This document shows positions 7,674-17,500 of a stretch of DNA of 64,000 nucleotides, piece by piece. A program made the translations under genes and the position numbers. The stretch comes from Pseudomonas poae (lineage in GTDB: Bacteria > Pseudomonadota > Gammaproteobacteria > Pseudomonadales > Pseudomonadaceae), in NCBI RefSeq assembly GCF_001439785.1, contig NZ_JYLI01000022.1, forward strand, positions 1 through 64,000, read 5' to 3'. Within the stretch, counting starts at the first letter, position 1. Each line of letters opens with the position of its first letter. A model generated the notes under the pieces. That model was given only the letters and a program-made list of their open reading frames with translations, was not told the origin of the DNA and searched no databases.

Positions 7674-8228
7674 GTGACGTTGAGCACTGACGTATTTATC
7701 AAACAGGCCATGGCCAACCCGATCAACGCTGAAATCACCGCGCGCCTGCCGGCGCTTGGGGTGGATCAGTGCCTGCTGACGGCGGGGTGTCTGTTTCAGG
7801 CGGTGTGGAATCATCAGGCGAATCTGCCGGCGGATCATGGGGTGAAGGACTACGACGTTTTCTACTTTGATACCGACCTGTCCTACGAGGCTGAGGATGT
7901 GGTGATCCAGAAGGCGAACGCGCTGTTCGCGGACCTAGGGGTGAATGTCGAGGTGCGCAATCAGGCGCGGGTTCATCTCTGGTATGGCCAGCGGTTCGGC
8001 CGGCCCTATTCGCAACTGCACTCGGCGCGTCAGGGGGTTGATCGGTATCTGGTGGCGGGCACATGCGTGGCGCTGGAGGTGGCGACGGGCGAAGTGTATG
8101 CGCCGTATGGGTTGGCGGATGTGGAGCAGGGGATTTTGCGGATCAACCCGCTGCATCCGGAGCAGGCGTTGTTTGAGGCCAAGGCGCGGAGTTACCAGGC
8201 GCGGTGGCCCTGGCTGAAGATTGTTTGA
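7674..8228 (+). CDS. Nucleotidyltransferase family protein (DUF925-like)
   Basis: A protein of about 184 residues. The GTG at 7674 is chosen because AGGAG lies eight bases upstream; an ATG at 7653 has none. It contains CLLTAGCLFQAVWNHQANLP, then GVKDYDVFYFDTDLSYEAED, where K-D-Y-D-V-F-Y-F-D is the paired-aspartate signature of this nucleotidyltransferase-like family, followed by VEVRNQARVHLWY and a C-terminal RINPLHPEQALFEAKARSYQ-RWPWL. All these are typical of the DUF925 group found widely in proteobacteria. The substrate is unknown. It stands alone and is followed by a composite REP element. Confidence 0.8.
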   Translation: MTLSTDVFIKQAMANPINAEITARLPALGVDQCLLTAGCLFQAVWNHQANLPADHGVKDYDVFYFDTDLSYEAEDVVIQKANALFADLGVNVEVRNQARVHLWYGQRFGRPYSQLHSARQGVDRYLVAGTCVALEVATGEVYAPYGLADVEQGILRINPLHPEQALFEAKARSYQARWPWLKIV

Positions 8229-8246
8229 TGCGGATCTCTATTATGT

Positions 8247-8448
8247 TGTGGCGAGCGGGCTTGCCCTAACGCCGTTCAGTCAAGCGCAGATTCCCTGTGG
8301 CGAGCAGGCTTGTCCTGCGTTGGGCTGCGCAGCAGCCCCACAACCAGGCGCTGAGCCGTATCAGATACACCGCGTTTTGCTGGATTGGGGGCGCTTCGCA
8401 CCCCAACGCGGGGCAAGCCCGCTCGCCACAACAATCCCGCTCGCCACA
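8247..8448. repeat. Composite REP element, copy 1
   Basis: Starts TTGTGGCGAGCGGGCTTGCC, contains the inner arm tgtggcgagcaggcttgtcc with cgttgggctgcgcagcagcc, then a second stem (gggggcgcttcgcacccc), and ends ggcaagcccgctcgccacaa plus a last partial arm. The unit aacgccgttcagtcaagcgc-agattccc is the reverse complement of the tail of copies at 13935 and 26335. It lies between convergently independent genes and is probably a mobilised REP cluster (REPIN-like). Confidence 0.85.
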
Positions 8449-8696
8449 GAGGCTCCGGTTTGCTGCGCGACAGCGCGAGCGTTTCAGTTGTCGCTTCTGG
8501 ATGGTTGTAGACAGCTCGCTACTTAGCCCAATACTCTGGCTAGCCTGAATTCAAATCACTCGGAAAATCATGATGCTGGCCATTGCCATTGACCGAGACA
8601 GCTTCCATGCAGGAGACGATTTGAGCAGCCATGCCAGCTCAATCAAGCTAGATCCGGCGCGCAACACTGCGCGCACTGTTCGAAGTCATACAAAAC

Positions 8697-8942
8697 ATGC
8701 ACTACTTGCCCTGCATCAACGGGGATAACGCAACTTGGATTGTCTGCGCGTCAGGCAAACAAATTGGTGTTCTCGCTCAGCAATGGGCGGCCCCCAAACG
8801 GGTCATACCCTTTGAGCGACTGGTAAAACAGGTTTTTGGAGAACACGAACTTCGCCTTTCATTTAAATACTTGGGCCAAACGGATCCTTACGTTGTGTTC
8901 TCACGCATTGAAGCAGGAGAGGTATCGCCTTCTCGATATTAG
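8697..8942 (+). CDS. Hypothetical protein, 81 residues, doubtful
   Basis: A frame from ATG 8697 coding MHYLPCINGDNATWIVCASG and ending GQTDPYVVFSRIEAGEVSPS-RY. Composition is protein-like (balanced, with a hydrophobic core WIVCAS and basic region PKRVIPFERLVKQVF), but the ribosome binding site is poor and I recognise no family. It may be the remnant of a longer gene whose 5-prime part has decayed in the preceding 450 bases. Confidence 0.3.
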   Translation: MHYLPCINGDNATWIVCASGKQIGVLAQQWAAPKRVIPFERLVKQVFGEHELRLSFKYLGQTDPYVVFSRIEAGEVSPSRY

Positions 8943-9044
8943 GATAGTTTTCTGGAGATCCAGTTGGATGTTCGCCTAGGGTCGAAAGCAACCAATCGTA
9001 ATAGCCTGCCATCGGCAAAAAGCAATTGCCCAAATATCTCTACA

Positions 9045-9518
9045 ATGGAAACTGAAATGTTCCCCGACAAGGCCTGCCCTGTGGTGCTTACGTCTTCGCC
9101 GCCGATCAGGATTCTCCTGTTTCGACACCCCCTCGCCGGTACGCAGTTGGTGAAGGGCACTATCGAAAAAGGAGAAACTCCCGGCCAAGCTGCATTGCGT
9201 GAACTGACAGAGGAGTCTGGTATCAGTGACGCGGTGATCGAGAGTGACCTGGGATGCTGGAAGGCTGACCATCGAGATCAGGTTTGGTCGTTTCACCTTT
9301 GCCGCGCAGAGCGAGATCTGCCGGAGCGCTGGGGTTATAAGACGCTGGATGATCATGGCCACCTGTTCGAGTTTTTTTGGGCTGCGCTCGAAGATCTTCC
9401 CTACGCCGACTGCCACCCAGTGTTTCAGAGAGCACTGAAGTTTTTGTGCGAAAGGCTGAAAGCATCCGGTCAGTGGGTTGATGGGGAGACTGACGCTGAA
9501 GTTGATCGCTTGCTGTAG
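9045..9518 (+). CDS. Nudix hydrolase
   Basis: A protein of about 157 residues with a complete Nudix box: GTIEKGETPGQAALRELTEE followed by SGI, fitting G-x5-E-x7-REL-x-EE-x-G-I, the Mg-binding site that hydrolyses nucleoside diphosphates linked to another group. Upstream beta strands (IRILLFRHPL) and a downstream W-rich region (DHRDQVWSFHLCRA) complete the fold; PVFQRALKFL is the last helix. The start is uncertain (ATG 9045 or 9057; a frame extends to 8964 without a good site). The substrate cannot be told from sequence. No neighbour in the same transcription unit. Confidence 0.8.
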   Translation: METEMFPDKACPVVLTSSPPIRILLFRHPLAGTQLVKGTIEKGETPGQAALRELTEESGISDAVIESDLGCWKADHRDQVWSFHLCRAERDLPERWGYKTLDDHGHLFEFFWAALEDLPYADCHPVFQRALKFLCERLKASGQWVDGETDAEVDRLL

Positions 9519-9682
9519 GTCGAAGTTAGTAAGCGCGTGATGGGCAGCTTTCGGCCAGGAATGACCATTCCGTTTTGCATCAAATAATACCCTTCAACGG
9601 ACTGCAGCCAAGGCTATCTTATGGGCATATCGCCTCGCTTCATCATTCGTGAACCGGAGCCCTGAGTCGCCGCAAATGAGAA

Positions 9683-10894
9683 TTACGCCAAACTCGATGG
9701 CCTGGCGTGGCGATTTATATGTTGGTTTAACAGCAGACCTATGCCGCTTAAGACGATGAAACTCAGTGCCAGGGTAATTTGCAGGTTGTTGGTGCTGAGG
9801 TTGATCAGGGCACTGATCAATCCGCCTGAGATAAAAATCAGAGTATTGCCTGCCGAGGCTGAGGCACCGGCATTATCCGGGAATAGCTCCATAGCTTTGG
9901 ACGTGGCTGCTGGCCGCGTTATGGTAGTGCCAGCGGTACAGATAATCATTGGGACCAGCATGGTGAAGACGGACAGGCCAAATTGGTCCAGTAATATAAG
10001 CATCACCAACCCTGCAACGAAAATCAGTGACAGTCCTATAACAATTTGTGTACCCGCCTCCATATGCTTATTCATTACGCCCGCAAGGATACCGCCAGTC
10101 ACGTAGGCTGCTCCGTACACTAGCAGGGTCTGAGAAAACTCATAGCTGCTTAGTTGCAACTGCTCCATGAATATTAGGGGCGATATGACGATGAATGAGA
10201 AGTGGCAAGCAAAAACAATTGCAGCGATTAGCCAATAGGCCACGAAATTGAAGTCACTGCAGATTCGCCGGTAGGTTCGCAAGATACCAATACGCGGCCC
10301 TGTGTTATTGATAGGCAGGTTTTCCAGCGATACCAAAGCCTTGATGAATACCAAAGCGGCAATCACTGCGAAGACATAGAAACTACCTTGCCAATCCATC
10401 AGCTCCTGCAACACGCTTCCGGCCAGGGGGGAGACCGAAATGAAGATTCCACTGGCCGTTACCATCAGAATTCGTAAACGATCCCGCTCTTTACCGATAA
10501 ATAGGTCCTGAACCAATGCCTGAGACAGTACGAAACAGCCACAGCCTACTGCCTGGATCACACGGAATAGCAAAAAATACTCATAGTTCGTGGCCCAGAC
10601 GCAACCCAAGGCGCCTGCTATGGATACTGCCATGCCAGCCAGTAACAACGTTTTTCGGCCGAGCATGTCCGACAAAGGGCCAATCAGTAACTGAGATAAA
10701 GAGATACCGATGGCAAAGAAGCTGATCGACAAGGCGATCTCGGACGTTGTGGTGCTGAAGTGCTGCGATAGCGAAGGAAACGAAGGCAGAAGTACGTCCA
10801 CCGGAAACACGCCCAGCATGACCATCGCCATAAGTAGTACCGTGGCACCGACTTTCCTGGTCTTGACAACGGAGTGTTCCTTTATTTCAAGCAT
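9683..10894 (-). CDS. MFS drug-resistance-type transporter (Bcr/CflA-like)
   Basis: A 403-residue inner-membrane protein with about 12 hydrophobic helices. After helix 2 is the MFS motif A GPLSDMLGRKTLLLAG, and helix 4 has FRVIQAVGCGCFVLSQALVQ, the Bcr/CflA-type R-x-x-Q-x-x-G pattern with the D-L-F segment after it. Helix 1 ends VFPVDVLLPSFPSLSQHF, also typical (the D-x-Y/L-LP-x-x-P motif of drug exporters). Proton-driven export of a small molecule is the likely role. The start at 10894 (MLEIKEHSVVKTRKVG) is preferred to 10942 because the first 16 residues of the longer form are not membrane-protein-like. Somewhat lower GC than the core. Confidence 0.85.
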   Translation of the reverse strand: MLEIKEHSVVKTRKVGATVLLMAMVMLGVFPVDVLLPSFPSLSQHFSTTTSEIALSISFFAIGISLSQLLIGPLSDMLGRKTLLLAGMAVSIAGALGCVWATNYEYFLLFRVIQAVGCGCFVLSQALVQDLFIGKERDRLRILMVTASGIFISVSPLAGSVLQELMDWQGSFYVFAVIAALVFIKALVSLENLPINNTGPRIGILRTYRRICSDFNFVAYWLIAAIVFACHFSFIVISPLIFMEQLQLSSYEFSQTLLVYGAAYVTGGILAGVMNKHMEAGTQIVIGLSLIFVAGLVMLILLDQFGLSVFTMLVPMIICTAGTTITRPAATSKAMELFPDNAGASASAGNTLIFISGGLISALINLSTNNLQITLALSFIVLSGIGLLLNQHINRHARPSSLA

Positions 10895-11731
10895 CAATGA
10901 GCCCTGATTGGCTGAATAATTTCCGGTGAGTTTGCAACTCAAAGAAACCGGCGCGCGTCATCGCCTGAATCGTTCCCATGGCAATAGAGCGTGCTCGCTG
11001 TGTACGTATATCCAGCATCTGTAAAAATGCGCAACCGGTTCCGAGAGCTTAAAGGAGAAAAGGGCGTGATAACCCTCGTCAGTGTAAGGCTGTAAGTTTC
11101 ATCGTTTGTGGCAGATCAAGTTCCCGCCCTTCATGAATGAGAGTCTCGACCGACCGGTTAACAATGAGTGAGTGTCACTTTTCTAAGTGACGTTGAAAGG
11201 CTAGCCAAAAATAAAAATAACTAAAATTAAAAAATCAAGCTCAAATGATACATTAAATTTCTGACCTGTAAGAGATTGCCTACTTTCTATGTTTTGGCTT
11301 ACCCGATAAGCCCATCCAGTCTGCGCAGCCATGATTACTATCAGCAGCATGAAAAAGTCTAAGCACCCCATAAGCCCAGCGTAGCCAAAGGTGGGCGGAG
11401 CGTTTATTCGCTGTAGCAATGTGATTATCCAGATAAAACCGCAACTCGATTTTTGTCAGCTACGACTGACAGAAAACGGCCAAACACTGCCGATCAGTGA
11501 AGGTGGAAAATTCGCAAAATTAGTTCTGAGGCTTTCTCTCCTTCCGCTTCGTAAAGTTTACGCAACCGTTCGCTGCGAACCGCAGGCGCTTCAGGCCAGT
11601 AGCGCTCGGTCGACTGATTGGACCGGGACGGTTACGCTGGGGCTTTGCATGCAAGGAAAAGGGTATGGCAGAGGTCTATAGAAGCTGTCGCCACCCCCAA
11701 AAATCAGCTTGCATAGCCAGAAGGAGCTCGG
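10895..11731. other. Long gap without a convincing gene
   Basis: About 840 AT-richer bases. A 72-codon minus frame (11201-11419) with one hydrophobic stretch and a 96-codon plus frame (11391-11681) lack ribosome binding sites and recognisable products. Positions 11455-11500 (cagctacgactgacagaaaa, then cggccaaacactgccgatca) look like an inverted, decayed copy of the dispersed repeat near 4205 and 12325. The MFS promoter should lie near 10900-11100 but no operator is obvious. Confidence 0.4.
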
Positions 11732-12271
11732 ATGCAAAGGGTGATGATTGTTGGTCAACCTGGGTCTGGAAAAAGCACTTTGGCGCGTAAGCTTGGCCAG
11801 CGTACGGGGTTGCCGGTTGTTCATATCGACACTATCCACTGGCAGCCAGGGTGGATCGAGCGAAGTCGGGACGAGAAGACGCGGCTTTGTCTCGACGTCG
11901 AGGCCCGTGATTGCTGGATATTCGAAGGTGGCCATTCAGCCACTTGGGACAACCGGATGGCCCGTGCAGATCTTTTAATATGGATTGATCGTTCGGCGCC
12001 GCTTCGATTCTTGCGCGTACTGCTCAGAACTCTGTTCCAACATGGTAAGTCTCGGCCTGACTTGCCGGAGAACTGCCCCGAACTGCTGGCGAACCTGCCG
12101 GAGTTTTTCAGATTCATGTGGCGGACGAACAAATCAGCGCGAGCAAAGATGCAACAACTCGTGGCAACTGCGCCATCAGCTTGCCGCGTGGTTCATCTGC
12201 GTTCTAATCGAGACACCGAAAATTTTCTCGCGGGCATGGGGCGTTCGACAGGCCCAGCCCTGCGATATTGA
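11732..12271 (+). CDS. P-loop kinase, DNA topology modulation protein (FlaR)-like
   Basis: A 179-residue protein with GAAGGAG nine bases before the ATG. It opens with VMIVGQPGSGKSTLARKLGQ, a Walker A motif of the adenylate-kinase-like type, followed by LPVVHIDTIHWQPGW, the H-x-D-x-x-x-W pattern, and WIFEGGHSATWDNRMARADL with the Walker-B-like DLLIWID. RVLLRTLFQHGKSRPDLPEN is the lid. Proteins of this layout are usually annotated as topology modulation protein FlaR or AAA kinase; the true substrate is unproven. It ends VVHLRSNRDTENFLAGMG, the usual final strand and helix. Confidence 0.8.
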   Translation: MQRVMIVGQPGSGKSTLARKLGQRTGLPVVHIDTIHWQPGWIERSRDEKTRLCLDVEARDCWIFEGGHSATWDNRMARADLLIWIDRSAPLRFLRVLLRTLFQHGKSRPDLPENCPELLANLPEFFRFMWRTNKSARAKMQQLVATAPSACRVVHLRSNRDTENFLAGMGRSTGPALRY

Positions 12272-12317
12272 TCGATGGTTGAACTGCTTCACCAAGGAAA
12301 CTGTGGGTTGCGATTGG

Positions 12318-12372
12318 CGGCACCTGGCCGAATGTTGCCGATCACGAATGGCAGTTACGGCTGACGCGAGCC
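12318..12372. repeat. Degenerate dispersed repeat, second copy
   Basis: Positions 12325-12368 (cctggccgaatgttgccgat, then cacgaatggcagttacggctgac) match 4203-4250 with few differences. Both copies are intergenic. This looks like an old, non-coding interspersed element. Confidence 0.55.
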
Positions 12373-12539
12373 ATCCTGCAATTGACGATAGTAGGCTCAA
12401 GCAAATATCTTCTCTATGGTGATTTTTTTTCGCGCTTCATTCCCGCACGACGTGTAGGAATGATCCTTGTCTTGGCGATGAACTTTTAACCCCGTCTTGC
12501 CCGTCCAACCTGGGAACCCTTCCAGATCAAGGATCGTCC

Positions 12540-12980
12540 ATGACCTTTTTTATCTTCCTGCTCGCCTGCGCCGCTGCGGCCAGTACCGGTGTGATTTTCA
12601 AGCCGGGTGCCTGGTACGAGTCCCTTGTCAAACCCAGCTTTACCCCTCCCAATTGGCTGTTTCCGGTCGCGTGGACGATCATCTATCTGTTGCTCGTCTG
12701 GGCCGGTTATCGCCTCAGCCTGATACCGGGCAGTGAGTTGGTGTTGGCGCTGTGGGCGGCGCAGATTGCGTTGAACACACTGTGGACGCCGGTGTTCTTC
12801 GGCGCCCATCGGCTGTTTGCCGGGATGGTGATTATCGTGTTGCTGTGGCTCACCGTGGCGGCGATGGTGGTGTTCGCGGTGCGCCTGGACCTGATCACCG
12901 GCTTGATGCTGTTCCCTTACCTGGCGTGGCTGTGTGTGGCGGCGGCGTTGAATTTTTCGATTTTGCGGAATAACCGTTGA
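12540..12980 (+). CDS. tspO: TspO/MBR family protein
   Basis: A 146-residue integral membrane protein with five hydrophobic helices. The first loop has WYESLVKPSFTPPNWLFPVA, the W-Y-x-x-L-x-KP-x-x-x-PP-x-W-x-F-x-x-V-W signature of the tryptophan-rich sensory protein / mitochondrial benzodiazepine receptor family, and LALWAAQIALNTLWTPVFFG is the conserved helix 3. Family members bind porphyrins and regulate or degrade them under oxygen or stress. Its TGA overlaps the ATG of the following hydrolase (TGATG), so the two are translationally coupled. Confidence 0.93.
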   Translation: MTFFIFLLACAAAASTGVIFKPGAWYESLVKPSFTPPNWLFPVAWTIIYLLLVWAGYRLSLIPGSELVLALWAAQIALNTLWTPVFFGAHRLFAGMVIIVLLWLTVAAMVVFAVRLDLITGLMLFPYLAWLCVAAALNFSILRNNR

Positions 12981-13903
12981 TGGCTCATAAACACTGGCCC
13001 GCCTCCGAGGCCGAACTCGTCCAGATGCGCCGTTTCAACCAAAAGCTCGCGTGGATGCCGCGCTTCAAGATCCGCAACCGCGTCACCCCGCGTCTGATCC
13101 AGGCGCTGTTGCGCGTCAGTCAGAAGATCAAGCGCGCAACGCCGGCTGAGAGCAGGGTGGTGAATGGCGTGCCGGTGCGCATTTTGCGGCCAGCCGGCAC
13201 GCCCAGGGGGGTGGTGCTGGATATCCACGGCGGCGGCTGGGTGATCGGCAATGCGCAGATGGACGACGCGCTGAATCTGGGCATGGTGCGGGCGTGCGAG
13301 GTGACGGTGGTGTCGGTGGATTATCGGCTGGCGGTCGACACGCCGGTTGAGGGGCTGATGGACGACTGCCTCGCCGCAGCGCGATGGTTGCTGACGGCCG
13401 ATGAGTTTGCAGGCTTGCCGATATTCGTCGTGGGGGAGTCTGCCGGTGGGCATCTGGCGGCTGCGACCTTGCTGACGCTCAAGCAATGGCCGGATCTGCT
13501 CAAGCGCGTGAGCGGGGCGGTGTTGTATTACGGGGTTTACGATTTGACCGGCACGCCGAGCGTGCGCACCGCCGGACCGGACACCTTGCTGCTGGACGGC
13601 CCCGGGATGGTAGACGCGCTGCGCCTGCTGACGCCGGGGTTGAATGATGAAGAGCGTCGGCAGGCGCCATTGTCACCGCTGTATGGTGACTTTGACGGGA
13701 TGCCACCGGTGTTGATGTTCGTCGGGGAACTGGATCCGCTGAAGGATGACACGCTGCAGATGGCTGAACGTTGGCCGGGGGCCGAGACCCATCTTCTGCC
13801 GGAATCTGCCCATGGGTTTATCCATTTTCCGGTGGCGATGGCGGAAGGGGTGCTGGTTTACAGTCGGCGGTGGATTACCACTTGCATCTGCGGCGAACGG
13901 TAA
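12980..13903 (+). CDS. Alpha/beta hydrolase (HSL-type esterase)
   Basis: A 307-residue cytosolic esterase-like enzyme starting at ATG 12980, whose A is the last base of the tspO stop. VVLDIHGGGWVIG carries the HGGG oxyanion-hole motif of the hormone-sensitive-lipase group; VVGESAGGHLAAATLLTLKQ carries the nucleophile Ser in GESAGG; VGELDPLKDDT supplies the acid Asp, and PESAHGFIHFP the His. All catalytic residues are present. It acts on short-chain esters or amides; the substrate is unknown. Coupling to tspO suggests shared regulation. A composite REP element follows 30 bases downstream. Confidence 0.88.
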   Translation: MAHKHWPASEAELVQMRRFNQKLAWMPRFKIRNRVTPRLIQALLRVSQKIKRATPAESRVVNGVPVRILRPAGTPRGVVLDIHGGGWVIGNAQMDDALNLGMVRACEVTVVSVDYRLAVDTPVEGLMDDCLAAARWLLTADEFAGLPIFVVGESAGGHLAAATLLTLKQWPDLLKRVSGAVLYYGVYDLTGTPSVRTAGPDTLLLDGPGMVDALRLLTPGLNDEERRQAPLSPLYGDFDGMPPVLMFVGELDPLKDDTLQMAERWPGAETHLLPESAHGFIHFPVAMAEGVLVYSRRWITTCICGER

Positions 13904-13934
13904 TGCGCCTTTCCCAAGGATCACACCTGCCTCA

Positions 13935-14119
13935 TGTGGCGAGCGGGCTTGCCCCGCGTTGGGGTGCGAAGCGCCCCCAATCCATCAAAACGCGGTGTAC
14001 CTGATACGGCCCAGCGCTTGGTTGTGGGGCTGCTGCGCAGCCCAACGCAGGACAAGCCTGCTCGCCACAGGGAATCTGCGCTTAACTGAACGGCATTAGG
14101 GCAAGCCCGCTCACCACAA
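13935..14119. repeat. Composite REP element, copy 2
   Basis: Starts TGTGGCGAGCGGGCTTGCC, has the stem ggggtgcgaagcgccccc, a middle aaaacgcggtgtacctgata, then ggggctgctgcgcagccc, caagcctgctcgccacaggg, aatctgcgcttaactgaacg and ends gcaagcccgctcaccacaa. The order and middle sequence match the copy at 26335-26517 closely and the copy at 8247-8448 in inverse orientation. Confidence 0.85.
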
Positions 14120-14164
14120 CAGCGCAATTCAGGTTAATCAGCGACTCATCAGGAGACCCTTACC

Positions 14165-14389
14165 ATGCGCGAATACACCGTCACCTACCTCTTCAACACC
14201 CAACCCCGCACCCAAACCTTCGAACTCAACCAACCCGAACTACCCGACCACGACGCCGCCCTGCACCTGCTGGCGCTGCACCTGGGCGACGCGGAAAACG
14301 GCCTGATCATGCCGCCCGCCGATGCCGCGCCTGAACAGATCCTCGCGCAAGCCGCCATTGTCGGCATCACCCGGATCCAGGTGGCATGA
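14165..14389 (+). CDS. Hypothetical protein, 74 residues
   Basis: AGGAG lies ten bases before the ATG. The product (MREYTVTYLFNTQPRTQTFE) starts with two beta strands and continues with a helix rich in Leu and His (AALHLLALHLGDAENGLIMP) and a final AAIVGITRIQVA. No family is recognised. The strong start and protein-like composition make it likely real. It precedes the large histidine kinase by 175 bases on the same strand. Confidence 0.6.
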   Translation: MREYTVTYLFNTQPRTQTFELNQPELPDHDAALHLLALHLGDAENGLIMPPADAAPEQILAQAAIVGITRIQVA

Positions 14390-14563
14390 GCCCGCGCATC
14401 CACGCCGACACGTGATGTCTGGCTGTGCCAGGGCTTTGATCCCGTGTGGCAAACCACGCACCGGCAGGGGCCAATAAATGCTTGACCCACCCATGGGAGG
14501 ATTTCTGTCGGCGGCGGTCAGACTGACTAATACGCGCCCTTAATCTGCTGGTGGTCCAATCCC

Positions 14564-17500
14564 GTGATTACGCATTCCTTTTTATCGGGCGGCGGCGAGC
14601 TCGCCTCCCTGATCCAGTCCAGGGATTGGTCGGCGACGCCGCTGGGTCCGATCGAGCACTGGCCGCAGAGCCTGCGCACCACCGTCAGCCTGTGCCTGGC
14701 GTCGAACTTCCCGATCAATATCATCTGGGGGCCGGAGAACACGCAGATCTACAACGACGGCTACAAGGTGTTGTGTGGAGAGTCGCACCCGCGCGCGCTG
14801 GGCGAGAGTTACCACGTGACCTGGGCCAGCGCCTGGCCCGCCATCGGCGAGCCGTTCACGCGGGCGCTGGCGGGTGAGACCAGTTTTCTCGAAAACCAGC
14901 GCATGTTCCTCACGCGCAACGGTTATCTGGAAGAAACCTTCTTCACCTTTTCCACCTCGCCCATCCGCGATGAAACCGGCGGCATCGGCGGGCTGTTTCA
15001 CCCGGTGACCGAAACCACCGTGACCATCCTGGCGGAGCGCCGCACCCGCGCGCTGCGCGACCTCACGGGACGGCTGGCGGTTGCCGAGGACTTGCCCCGG
15101 CTGATCGCGCTGGCGGTCGAGACGCTGGCGACGTTCAACTTCGATATTCCCTTCCTGCTGTTTTACGTGCGCGAAGCCGACGGCTACCGCCTGGTGCAGC
15201 ACGACGGCATCGCCCCGGATACCGCCGCATCGCCGGCCTGGATCGGCCTGGATGACACCGCGCCATGGCCGTTGGGCGCGGCGTGCGCGCAAAAGCGCCC
15301 GCTGCAGGTGGGCGGCATTGAGGCGCTGTTTGCCGGCATTGACTGCGGGCCTTACCCGGAATCACCGCGCACGGCTTTCGTGCTGCCGCTGGTGGTGCCG
15401 GACGATACGCAGACGCCGTTGATGCTGGTGGCCGGTGCCTCGCCGCGCTTGCCGATGGATGATATTTACCGCGGCTTTTTCGAGCTGTTGGGCGCCGCCC
15501 TCTCGGCGGCGTTGGCCACCGTGCGGGCGCGGGCCTACGAGCGCCAGCGCGCCGAAGCCCTGGCCGCCATCGACCAGGCCAAGACCACTTTTTTCACCAA
15601 TATCAGCCATGAATTTCGCACGCCCCTGACCCTGCTGCTCGGGCCGCTGGAGCAGTCGCTGGCCCTGGGCGATGCGCTGCCGGCCGATGAGCGTGAGCGG
15701 GTGACCCTGGCCTATCGCAACGCCCAGCGCCTGCTCAAGCTGGTCAATTCGCTGCTGGAGTTTTCGCGCATCGAGGCCGGTCGCGCCCAGGCATCGTACG
15801 AGCCGGTGGACCTGCCGGAACTGACCGCCGACCTGGCCTCCAATTTTCGCTCGGCCTGCGAGCTTGCCGGCCTGGCGCTGATCATCGACACCACGCCGCT
15901 GCCCGAGATGGCCTACGTCGACCGTGACATGTGGGAAAAGGTGGTGCTGAACCTGATCTCCAACGCCTTCAAGTTCACTCTGGCCGGGCAGATTCGGGTC
16001 AGCGTCGAACCCGGCGCCGATGGCGCGAGCGTGCAGGTCAGCGTCAGTGACACCGGCACCGGCATTGCGGCCGATGAACTGCCGCGCCTGTTCGAACGCT
16101 TCCACCAGATCGACAACCCCGCCGGCCGCTCGTTCGAGGGCTCTGGCATCGGCCTGGCGCTGGTGGATGAACTGGTGCGCCTGCAGGGCGGCACGCTGGC
16201 GGTGAACAGTGAACTCGGAGTGGGCAGCACTTTCACCGTGACCCTGCCGCTGGGCAGCCGCCATGTGCCCAAACCGCTGCACAGCTCGGCGCTGCTGCAC
16301 GGCTCCACCACCAACGTCAGCGCCTTTGTGGAAGAAGCGCTGGGCTGGTTGCCGGACACGCAGACGCCGCAGGTGCAGGATGAGCCTGCCGCCGAACCGT
16401 TCGAAGAGTGCGTGTTGCTGGCCGATGACAATGCCGACATGCGCGCCTATGTTGCCCGCCTGCTGCAGGCCGAAGGCCTGCGCGTGGAGACGGCAACCGA
16501 TGGGCAGGCGGCGCTGGAAGCCGCACGCCAGTGCTTGCCGCAGTTGATTCTGACCGACGTGATGATGCCGGTGCTCGATGGCTTTGGCCTGTTGCATGCG
16601 GTGCGCGAAGATGCGCGCCTGCAGGCCACTCCGGTGATTCTGCTGTCGGCCCGCGCGGGCGAAGAGGCCCGCGCCGAAGGCCTGGCGGCCGGCGCCGATG
16701 ACTACCTGATCAAACCGTTTTCAGCGCGCGACCTGGTCACACGGGTCACCTCGCAGCTGGCCCGCGCGCGCAACCGGCGCGAGGCCATGTTGCGCGAAAG
16801 TGAAGCGCGGCTGCGCCTGGCCATCGACGCCGGGCAGATCGGTGAATGGGAACTGGACATCGGGGCCGACAGCTCGGTGCGGGCCGCCCGGCATGACCAG
16901 ATCTTCGGCCACAGCAAGCCGGTTGAGCACTGGGGCATCGAAACCTTCATGTCCCATGTGTTGCCCGAGGACCGGCCCGAGGTGGAGGCGTCATTCAAGC
17001 GGGCGGCCGAGCAGGGCACCGGCTGGGATTTCCAGTGCCGTATCTGCCGCGCCGAGGACCAGCAGGTGCGCTGGATCCTGGCGCGCAGCACACCGCAACT
17101 CGACGCCCAGGGCCGTACCCAGAAACTGTTCGGCCTGGTGCAGGACATCACCGATCAGAAACACGTCGAGCTGGGCATGCAGGCGCTCAACGAAACCCTG
17201 GAGCAGCGCATCACCGAGGCCATGGAAGAACGCAGCAAGGCCGAAGAGCAACTGCGCCAGGCGCAGAAACTCGAGGCCCTGGGCCAACTCACTGGCGGCG
17301 TGGCGCACGACTTCAATAACCTGTTGACGGTGATTCGCTCGTCCCTCGACCTGCTCGAACGTCCGGAGTTGCCCGAGGTGCGGCGCAGCCGTTACCTGAC
17401 GGCCATCTCCGACACGGTCAATCGCGCGGCGCGTCTCACCGGGCAACTGCTCGCCTTCGCACGTCGCCAGGCGTTGAAGCCGCAGGCATTCGACGTCAGC

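Noticed and set aside
8247..8448. Short frames within the composite REP
   Set aside because: Created by the repeat arms; no start or family.
11201..11681. Small frames with a hydrophobic segment in the long gap
   Set aside because: Weak starts, no recognisable product, overlapping on opposite strands.
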